Below the pieces are notes generated by a model. It was not told the origin of the DNA. It worked only from the letters and a program-made list of their open reading frames with translations, and did no database searches. A program made the position numbers and the translations under genes. From Burkholderia plantarii (GTDB lineage: Bacteria; Pseudomonadota; Gammaproteobacteria; Burkholderiales; Burkholderiaceae), in NCBI RefSeq assembly GCF_001411805.1, contig NZ_CP007212.1:2790001-2854000 (forward strand): a stretch of DNA of 64,000 nt. The letters are read 5' to 3'. Positions within the stretch are counted from its first letter, which is position 1. Each line of letters begins with the position of its first letter. Below, one piece after another: positions 56,851 to 64,000 of the stretch.

Positions 56851-57684
56851 TTAACCGAGCAGCAGCACCGCGAGCGGCAGCACCGGCAGCAGCGCGTCGA
56901 CGCGGTCGAGCACGCCGCCGTGGCCCGGCAGCAGGCCGCTCGAATCCTTCACGCCGGCCTGACGCTTGAGCAACGATTCGAACAGGTCGCCGACCACGCT
57001 GTAGGCCACCAGCAGCGTCAGCGCGGCGAGCGCGCCCGCCGCGCCGAAGCGCTGCGCGAGCGCCGAATACAGGGTCGGCTCGAACGCGCCGAGTGCGATC
57101 GCGAGGCCGGCCACGATCATTACGGCGAGCCAGCCGCCCAGCGCGCCCTCCCAGGTCTTGCCGGGACTGATCGACGGCGCCAGCTTGTGCCGGCCGAGCG
57201 CCTTGCCCGCGAAGTATGCGCCGATATCGGCGAGCCACACCACCAGCAGCATCGACAGCACGAACGCGATGCCGACCGCGCGCGCGGCCACCACCGCATG
57301 CCAGCAGGCCGCGAACACCACCAGCCCGGCCGCGAGCAGGAACGGCTTCCAGACGCGCTCGGCCAGTACCGGCTTGCGCCAGAGCGCGAACGGCCCGGCC
57401 AGCAGCCAGAATATCGCCGCGGCCTGGACGAGCGGCCGCGACGGTCCGAAACCGGCGTCCGGTCCGGCCCCGAGCCGCATGCTGGCGCCGAGCGCGAGCG
57501 CCGCGACGACCGCGTAGGCCACCGAGCCGGTCGGGCCGAACTTGAGCAGGCGCGCCCATTCCCAGGCCGCGAATACGAGCACGAGCGCGATCAGCGCGCC
57601 AAACGCCGCGAGCGGCGCGAACAGCGTGACCGGCAACAGCACCGCCAGCAGCACGACCGCCGTGATGACACGGGTCTTCAGCAT
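56851..57684 (-). CDS. cdsA: Phosphatidate cytidylyltransferase
   Basis: This 277-residue membrane enzyme makes CDP-diacylglycerol from phosphatidate and CTP. Eight or so hydrophobic segments are visible, and the family signature lies near the end: [40 protein letters not shown] and [20 protein letters not shown]. It overlaps the uppS stop by 7 bp, so translation is coupled. Confidence 0.96.
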   Translation of the reverse strand: MLKTRVITAVVLLAVLLPVTLFAPLAAFGALIALVLVFAAWEWARLLKFGPTGSVAYAVVAALALGASMRLGAGPDAGFGPSRPLVQAAAIFWLLAGPFALWRKPVLAERVWKPFLLAAGLVVFAACWHAVVAARAVGIAFVLSMLLVVWLADIGAYFAGKALGRHKLAPSISPGKTWEGALGGWLAVMIVAGLAIALGAFEPTLYSALAQRFGAAGALAALTLLVAYSVVGDLFESLLKRQAGVKDSSGLLPGHGGVLDRVDALLPVLPLAVLLLG

Positions 57685-58460
57685 GAAAGGGAGTCGACGT
57701 CCTGCGATTGAGGTTCGAGTTGCGCGCTGGTCCGCCCGAAGCGGCGCTCGCGGTCGGTGTAGGACGCCATCGCATCGGCGAGCGCGGTCGCGTCGAAATC
57801 GGGCCAGAACTTGCCCGTGAAATAGAACTCGGTGTAGGCGAGCTGCCAGAGCAGGAAGTTGCTCACGCGCTGCTCGCCGCCCGTGCGGATGAACAGATCC
57901 GGTTCAGGCGCATAGGCCATCGCCAGATGCGGCTCGAACGCGGCTTCGTCGACGGGAATTTCACGTCCCTCGCGCACCGCCTCGGCGATCAGCTTCCTGG
58001 TGGCCTGCAGGATGTCCCAGCGGCCGCCGTAGTTCGCGGCGATCGTCAGCGTGAGCCGCGTGTTGCGCGCGGTCTTGGTTTCCGCGCGTCGGATCAGCTC
58101 GCGGATGCGCGGCTCGAAACGCTCGAGATCGCCCACCACGCGCAGCCGGATGCCGTTCGCGTGCAGCTTGCCGACCTCGCGTTCGAGCGCGGTGATGAAC
58201 AGCCGCATCAGGAACGAGACTTCGTCGGTGGGCCGCCGCCAGTTCTCGGAACTGAATGCGAACAGCGTCAGGTATTCGACACCCGCGCGCGCGCACCCTT
58301 CCACGACCGACCGGACCGCATCGACGCCGCGCGTGTGCCCCGCAACGCGCGGCAGGCGACGCTCGGTCGCCCACCTGCCGTTGCCGTCCATGATGATCGC
58401 GATGTGACGTGGCACGGCGGCAACGTCGGGCACGCGAACGGTAGAGCTGGTATAAGTCAT
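57678..58460 (-). CDS. uppS: Undecaprenyl pyrophosphate synthase
   Basis: The 260-residue cis-prenyltransferase makes the C55 carrier lipid for peptidoglycan and O-antigen. Motifs: [20 protein letters not shown] with the catalytic Asp, [20 protein letters not shown], and near the C-terminus [20 protein letters not shown] and [11 protein letters not shown]. It is 55 bp downstream of frr. Confidence 0.97.
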   Translation of the reverse strand: MTYTSSTVRVPDVAAVPRHIAIIMDGNGRWATERRLPRVAGHTRGVDAVRSVVEGCARAGVEYLTLFAFSSENWRRPTDEVSFLMRLFITALEREVGKLHANGIRLRVVGDLERFEPRIRELIRRAETKTARNTRLTLTIAANYGGRWDILQATRKLIAEAVREGREIPVDEAAFEPHLAMAYAPEPDLFIRTGGEQRVSNFLLWQLAYTEFYFTGKFWPDFDATALADAMASYTDRERRFGRTSAQLEPQSQDVDSLSC

Positions 58461-58515
58461 GGCCGCTGAGACTGTAACTGCGGGAAAAAGTGCAACGAGC
58501 GCGCGAAAAGCCGCG

Positions 58516-59076
58516 TCACACCGTCATGATCTCGGCGTCCTTCGCCTGCACCAGCTTGTCGATTTCGGCGACGTGCTTGTCCGTCAGCTTCTGGACTTCG
58601 TCGCCGGCGCGACGCTCGTCGTCTTCCGAGATTTCCTTGTCCTTGACGAGCTTCTTCAGCTGCTCGTTGGCGTCGCGGCGCAGGTTGCGCACGGCCACCT
58701 TGGCCGTCTCGCCTTCGCTCTTGACCACCTTGGCCAGTTCGCGGCGGCGCTCTTCGGTCAGCGCGGGCATCGGCACGCGGATCAGGTCGCCCGAGGTAGA
58801 CGGGTTCAGGCCCAGATCCGACTCGCGGATGGCCTTCTCGACCTTCGCGACCATCGGCTTCTCCCACGGCTGCACGCCGATCGTGCGCGCATCGACGAGC
58901 GTCAGGTTCGCGACCTGCGAGATCGGCACCATCGAGCCGTAGTAGTCGACCTGCACGTGATCGAGCATGCCCGTGTGTGCGCGACCGGTGCGGATCTTGG
59001 CCAGATCGTTCTTGAACGCTTCGATCGAGCGCTGCATCTTTTGCTCGACGCCCTTCTTCACATCAGCGAGACTCAT
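58516..59076 (-). CDS. frr: Ribosome recycling factor
   Basis: The 186-residue protein has the standard RRF length and sequence: [56 protein letters not shown] and [19 protein letters not shown] [20 protein letters not shown]. With EF-G it splits post-termination ribosomes. It is between pyrH and uppS. Confidence 0.98.
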   Translation of the reverse strand: MSLADVKKGVEQKMQRSIEAFKNDLAKIRTGRAHTGMLDHVQVDYYGSMVPISQVANLTLVDARTIGVQPWEKPMVAKVEKAIRESDLGLNPSTSGDLIRVPMPALTEERRRELAKVVKSEGETAKVAVRNLRRDANEQLKKLVKDKEISEDDERRAGDEVQKLTDKHVAEIDKLVQAKDAEIMTV

Positions 59077-59162
59077 TTCAACCTCCGAACCTTCGAATCT
59101 TCAAAACGACACGGGCCCGCATCCCGCCGGCGGCGTCATGCCGGGCCTGAATCGGCGTGAGT

Positions 59163-60029
<867 letters not shown>

Positions 60030-60043
60030 TTACTGCATGCGAC

Positions 60044-60925
60044 TTACTGCTGCTTGGCCGCCGCGACCTGCGCCGCCACTTCGGCCGCGAAGTCGTCCTG
60101 GCGCTTCTCGATGCCTTCGCCGACCACGAACAGGGCGAATTTTTGCACCGCAGCATTGGCGGCCTTCAGCATCTGCTCGATCGTCTGCTTGTCGTTCTTC
60201 ACGAACGGCTGGTTCAGCAGCGAGACTTCCTTCAGGAACTTCTGGACGCTGCCGTCGACCATCTTGGCGACGATCTCGGCCGGCTTGCCCGACTCGGCGG
60301 CCTTCTGCTCGGCCACGCGGCGTTCCTTCTCGATCAGGTCGGCCGGCACTTCGTCCGACGACAGCGAGACCGGCTTCATGGCCGCGACGTGCATCGCGAC
60401 GTCCTTGCCGACCTGTTCGTCCGCGCCGGTGTACTCGACCAGCACGCCGATACGGGCACCGTGCAGGTACGAGGCGATCTGGTTGGCGGTCTCGAAGCGC
60501 ACGAAACGGCGGATCGAGATGTTTTCGCCGATCTTGCCGACCAGTGCCAGACGCACTTCGTCGACCGTCTTGCCGTCGAGCGACAGCGCCGACAGCGCGG
60601 CCACGTCGGCCGGGTTCTGCGTCGCGATCAGTTCGGCGACGGTCTTCGAAAAGGCGAGGAAATCGTCGTTCTTGGCGACGAAGTCGGTTTCGCAGTTCAG
60701 CTCGACGAGCGCGCCCGCGCCGCCGCCGACGAACGACGCGACGACGCCTTCGGCCGTCACGCGCGATGCCGCCTTGCTCGCCTTGTTGCCGAGCTTCACG
60801 CGCAGCAGCTCTTCGGCCTTGCCCATGTCGCCATCGGCTTCGGTCAGCGCCTTCTTGCACTCCATCATCGGTGCATCGGTCTTCGCGCGCAGTTCTGCCA
60901 CCATGCTTGCGGTAATTGCCGCCAT
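60044..60925 (-). CDS. tsf: Elongation factor Ts
   Basis: The 293-residue guanine-nucleotide exchange factor for EF-Tu has the N-terminal UBA domain ([40 protein letters not shown]) and the core ([20 protein letters not shown], dimer region [20 protein letters not shown]). Two ATGs lie in tandem (60928 and 60925). The second has the better 6-base spacing to AGGAG and gives the usual length. It is separated from rpsB by a strong hairpin at 61053. Confidence 0.97.
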   Translation of the reverse strand: MAAITASMVAELRAKTDAPMMECKKALTEADGDMGKAEELLRVKLGNKASKAASRVTAEGVVASFVGGGAGALVELNCETDFVAKNDDFLAFSKTVAELIATQNPADVAALSALSLDGKTVDEVRLALVGKIGENISIRRFVRFETANQIASYLHGARIGVLVEYTGADEQVGKDVAMHVAAMKPVSLSSDEVPADLIEKERRVAEQKAAESGKPAEIVAKMVDGSVQKFLKEVSLLNQPFVKNDKQTIEQMLKAANAAVQKFALFVVGEGIEKRQDDFAAEVAAQVAAAKQQ

Positions 60926-61047
60926 CATTCGCTCCTAGGATCTGTATTCACAACGCCGCCCTTCGACCCGGACGGCGGGGATTCGTTTCCGACGTTTCGC
61001 GCCGGCGCGCCTCGCGGCGCCCGACACGCTGCCCGGGAACGCGGCTT

Positions 61048-61076
61048 AAAAAAAGGGGGCTTGTTGAGAGCCCCCT
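61048..61076 (-). terminator. Rho-independent terminator/attenuator between rpsB and tsf
   Basis: On the minus strand AAGGGGGC, loop, GCCCCCTT is followed by a run of eight T residues. The stem is 61053-61060 with 61070-61077 and the T run lies at 61048-61055. This is a full intrinsic terminator 22 bp after the rpsB stop. Because tsf follows in the same direction, it should reduce tsf relative to rpsB transcripts unless tsf has its own promoter. Confidence 0.88.
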
Positions 61077-61098
61077 TCTTGTGCCGGCTCGGGACCGG

Positions 61099-61839
61099 TT
61101 ACGCGTTCTCTTCGACGTACTCGTCGTCGCCGCGCACCGCCTGGACCACTTCGTTGACCGCGTTCGCACGGCCTTCGAGGATCGCGTCGGCCACGCCTTC
61201 GGCGTACAGCGCAACAGCCTTGCTCGAATCGTCGTTACCCGGGATCACGTAGTCCACGCCTTCCGGCGAGTGGTTCGTATCGACCACGGCGATGACGGGC
61301 ACGCCCAGCTTGTTCGCTTCCGTGATGGCAATCTTGTGGTAGCCGACGTCGACCACGAAGATCGCGTCCGGAATGCCGCCCATGTCCTTCACGCCGCCGA
61401 TCGACTTCTGCAGCTTGGCGATCTCGCGTTCGAACAGCAGCGCTTCCTTCTTGCTCATCTTCTCGGTTTCGCCCGATTCGACGGCCGCTTCCATGTCCTT
61501 CAGGCGCTTGATCGATACCTTCAGCGTCTTGAAGTTGGTCAGCATGCCGCCGAGCCAGCGTGCGTTCACAAACGGCATGCCGGCGCGCTGTGCTTCCTGA
61601 GCGATCGTGTCGCGCGACTGGCGCTTGGTGCCGACGAACAGGATCGTGCCCCGATTTGCCGACAGCTGACGCACGTACTTCTGTGCGTCGTTGAACATCG
61701 GCAGCGTCTTTTCGAGGTTGATGATGTGAATCTTGTTGCGGTGACCGAAAATGAACGGTGCCATCTTCGGGTTCCAGAAGCGCGTCTGGTGACCGAAGTG
61801 GACACCGGCTTCCAGCATTTGGCGCATCGTGACTGCCAT
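61099..61839 (-). CDS. rpsB: 30S ribosomal protein S2
   Basis: The 246-residue protein has the S2 signatures: [80 protein letters not shown] and [20 protein letters not shown]. It binds at the S1/S8 region of the 30S subunit. It is divergent from map, the standard arrangement. Confidence 0.98.
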   Translation of the reverse strand: MAVTMRQMLEAGVHFGHQTRFWNPKMAPFIFGHRNKIHIINLEKTLPMFNDAQKYVRQLSANRGTILFVGTKRQSRDTIAQEAQRAGMPFVNARWLGGMLTNFKTLKVSIKRLKDMEAAVESGETEKMSKKEALLFEREIAKLQKSIGGVKDMGGIPDAIFVVDVGYHKIAITEANKLGVPVIAVVDTNHSPEGVDYVIPGNDDSSKAVALYAEGVADAILEGRANAVNEVVQAVRGDDEYVEENA

Positions 61840-62286
61840 GAGCGTGAATCTCCGCTAGGGTTGGGTCTTAAGCCGGCTGCCGTATCGCGGCGAACCTATG
61901 CACGCGACACCCAAGGGTGCGCCGGCTTGCGATTCGGCACGGGCGGGATGCTCGTGCCGGCAAGACTGGAACCCGGTTCGGACGCGGCTGAGGCCAATAT
62001 CAAGCCGATATCAAAAGGGGATCCAGACTTAGCCAGAGAGTATAGCACGCCAGAATGACGGCTCTCAAGTCACCCATCGCTTTGCCGCGCCGGCTGCCAT
62101 TCGGGCAAACCCGGGGGCGCACGGCGGACGAAACAGGACGACACCTGGGGACCGACCCGGGAAACGCCATCGCCCGAACAGCCCGAATGTGGCCCGAAAC
62201 CCATGCCGGACAAGCCACGCAACGGCTGCGACCACCCCGATTCGGTGCGATAATCCCGAGATTACAGGCATTCCAGGTCACGAATC
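61840..62286. promoter_or_regulatory. Divergent region between rpsB and map
   Basis: This 447-bp gap should hold the rpsB leader and promoter and the map promoter. In many bacteria S2 represses its own mRNA through a leader structure. I see no strong, obviously conserved hairpin by eye and no gene. The stretch around 62010-62045 (AATATCAAGCCGATATC, TATAGCACGCC) is the most AT-rich and contains the dyad GATATCAAAAG/GATATC-type sequences, the likeliest promoter position. Confidence 0.45.
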
Positions 62287-63096
62287 ATGTCCATCACGAT
62301 CAAGAACGATCACGATATCGAGCAGATGCGCGTCGCGTGCCGGCTCGCGAGCGAGGTGCTCGACTACATCACGCCGTTCGTCGTCGCGGGCACCACGACG
62401 GGCGAGATCGACCGGCTCTGCCACGAGTACATGACCAACGTGCAGGGCACCGTGCCGGCGCCGCTCAACTACCAGCCGCCCGGCTATCCGCCCTACCCGA
62501 AGGCGATCTGCACCTCGGTCAACGACGTGATCTGCCACGGCATTCCCGGCGACAAGGTACTGAAGAACGGCGACGCGCTCAACATCGACATCACCGTGAT
62601 CAAGAACGGCTATTTCGGCGACACGAGCCGGATGTTCCTGATCGGCGAAGGCTCGATCATGGCCAGGCGGCTGATCCAGACCACCTACGAATGCATGTGG
62701 CTCGGCATCGAGCAGGTCCGGCCCGGCGCGCATCTCGGCGACATCGGCCACGCCATCCAGAGGCACGCGGAAAGCCGCGGCTACAGCGTGGTGCGCGAGT
62801 ATTGCGGGCACGGCATCGGCACGGTGTTCCACGAGGATCCGCAGGTGGTCCACTACGGCCGCCCCGGCACCGGCATCGAGATCGTGCCGGGCATGATCTT
62901 CACGATCGAGCCGATGATTAACGCCGGCAAGCGCGACATCCGCACCATGCCGGACCAGTGGACCGTCAAGACGCGCGACCGCAGCCTCTCGGCGCAATGG
63001 GAACACACCGTGCTGGTCACGCCGACCGGCTACGAGGTGCTGACGGTATCGGCCGGCACGCCGGCGCGCCCGGCGCTCGACGCGGCCGTCGCCTGA
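62287..63096 (+). CDS. map: Methionine aminopeptidase type I
   Basis: The 269-residue metalloprotease removes initiator methionine. Metal-binding residues are visible in [20 protein letters not shown] (two Asp), [15 protein letters not shown] (His) and [12 protein letters not shown] (Glu), with the last Glu in [12 protein letters not shown]. The C-terminus carries a short Ala/Pro tail. It is divergent from rpsB and precedes glnD. Confidence 0.98.
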   Translation: MSITIKNDHDIEQMRVACRLASEVLDYITPFVVAGTTTGEIDRLCHEYMTNVQGTVPAPLNYQPPGYPPYPKAICTSVNDVICHGIPGDKVLKNGDALNIDITVIKNGYFGDTSRMFLIGEGSIMARRLIQTTYECMWLGIEQVRPGAHLGDIGHAIQRHAESRGYSVVREYCGHGIGTVFHEDPQVVHYGRPGTGIEIVPGMIFTIEPMINAGKRDIRTMPDQWTVKTRDRSLSAQWEHTVLVTPTGYEVLTVSAGTPARPALDAAVA

Positions 63097-63268
63097 GGCG
63101 GGCCGCCCTGCCGTCGGCCCCGGCACCGCGCTCCGCGACTGGCGCCCGGCATCGCAGGCCCGACCTGCGTCACCGATCAGTTTCGCCCGCTTCACCGGTT
63201 TCGTCCGCCTCACCCGTGTCAACCGCGGCCATTTCATCGCCTCACCTGCTTCGTTCGCCATCGCCACC

Positions 63269-64000
63269 ATGAGCGTCCCCGCCGTCTCCGACACCGCAGT
63301 GTCCTCGCGCAAGGCCGAATTCCGTGCCGTCAAGGCCGAGCTGATCGCGCGCTTTCGCGCGGCGACCCGCGTCGAGGCGCTGATGCGCGCGCTGTCGCGC
63401 GCCACCGACGACGCGCTGCGCCAGATCTGGGACCAGTGCGAACTGCCCGGCTCGCTCGCGCTGGTCGCCGTCGGCGGCTTCGGGCGCGGCGAGCTGGCGC
63501 CGCATTCGGACGTCGACATCCTGGTGTTGCTGCCCGACGCGCACAACGGCGAGTTCGACGCGCGCATCGAGCGCTTCATCGGCATGGCCTGGGATCTCGG
63601 TCTCGAGATCGGCAGCAGCGTGCGCACCGTGGACGAATGCATCGCCGAATCGGCGCAGGACGTGACGGTGCAGACCTCGCTGCTGGAGGCGCGCCGCGTG
63701 ACCGGCAGCGTGACGCTGTTCCGGCGCGCCGTGGCCCGCTATCGCGAGGCGCTCGACCCGCGCGCGTTCTTCCAGGCCAAGGTGCTGGAGCTGCGCCAGC
63801 GTCAGGCCAAATTCCAGGACACGCCGTACAGCCTCGAACCGAACGTGAAGGAAAGCCCGGGCGGGTTGCGCGACCTGCAGACGATTCTATGGGTCGCCCG
63901 CGCCGCCGATTTCGGCACCAGCTGGCGCGAACTCGACACGCGCGGGCTGATCACCGCGCGCGAAGCACGCGAGCTGCGCCGCAACGAGGGCTTCCTGAAG
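63269..64000 (+). CDS. glnD: Bifunctional uridylyltransferase/uridylyl-removing enzyme GlnD (N-terminal part)
   Basis: The frame runs from ATG 63269 to the right edge (244 codons, about a quarter of the usual roughly 860 residues). The nucleotidyltransferase motif [20 protein letters not shown], then LVLLP (residues about 67-91, G-G-F-G-R-G-E-L and D-V-D) and [20 protein letters not shown] (residues about 191-212) are diagnostic of GlnD. That enzyme uridylylates the PII protein GlnB in response to glutamine. It follows map by 172 bp. Confidence 0.95.
   Translation, partial: MSVPAVSDTAVSSRKAEFRAVKAELIARFRAATRVEALMRALSRATDDALRQIWDQCELPGSLALVAVGGFGRGELAPHSDVDILVLLPDAHNGEFDARIERFIGMAWDLGLEIGSSVRTVDECIAESAQDVTVQTSLLEARRVTGSVTLFRRAVARYREALDPRAFFQAKVLELRQRQAKFQDTPYSLEPNVKESPGGLRDLQTILWVARAADFGTSWRELDTRGLITAREARELRRNEGFLK

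Overview
The window joins two different pieces of DNA. From about 33.9 kb to the end it is a betaproteobacterial chromosome, almost certainly Burkholderia sensu lato: very GC-rich, long antisense open frames everywhere, and the order rpsB-tsf-pyrH-frr-uppS-cdsA-dxr-rseP-bamA-skp-lpxD-fabZ-lpxA-lpxB-rnhB-rRNA methyltransferase, with ppsA/ppsR, smpB/ratA/rnfH and guaB/guaA beside it. From 1 to about 33.9 kb it is an integrative and conjugative element (ICE) of the RP4/Tn4371-like type, inserted at the 3' end of guaA. Its left end lies outside the window.

ICE layout, left to right. (1) 0-4.4 kb: the start of the mating-pore operon, traG-(ribbon-helix-helix gene)-trbB-trbC-trbD-trbE, read leftwards with four consecutive 4-bp stop/start overlaps. 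(2) 4.9-9.3 kb: redox/quinone cargo (LysR regulator, FrnE-like DsbA protein, two NAD(P)-binding oxidoreductases, azoreductase, divergent HxlR regulator with a perfect 8-bp inverted repeat between them). (3) 9.35-15.1 kb: MOB-P relaxase, a candidate oriT just upstream of it, traF peptidase, DUF2840, a small RHH protein, parA, three iterons, repA and an excisionase-like HTH protein. (4) 15.2-21.4 kb: regulators and leading-region type genes (DUF2285 activator, DUF2958, XRE, DUF736, ParB, DUF932), with several long inverted repeats between them. (5) 21.9-27.8 kb: a lower-GC putative defence locus (CPBP protease, DUF3800-like protein, SIR2-like DUF4917 protein, HEPN protein, convergent nuclease-STAND NTPase). 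(6) 27.85-31.9 kb: DUF5623 and 'glyoxalase superfamily' accessory genes that share an N-terminal module, and an uncharacterised protein. (7) 31.9-33.9 kb: AlpA-like factor, tyrosine integrase, repeated TTTACCGTCA motifs and the attachment site at guaA.

How the parts fit. If the candidate nick at 11489/11490 on the + strand is right, the transferred strand runs through parA, repA, DUF736, ParB and DUF932 first and the trb genes last. The leading genes then use the transferred strand as template, and two of these units are preceded by long palindromes. This is what single-stranded (Frpo-type) promoters would look like. RepA, iterons and ParA/ParB suggest the excised circle can replicate and be partitioned.

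The most promising undescribed content is the four-gene run at 21.89-25.38 kb plus the nuclease-STAND gene. It combines an intramembrane protease, a possible RNase H-fold protein, a SIR2-like NAD-consuming protein and a HEPN ribonuclease. The chromosomal part is conventional, apart from a 22-bp perfect palindrome between guaB and an EamA transporter and a strong terminator between rpsB and tsf.
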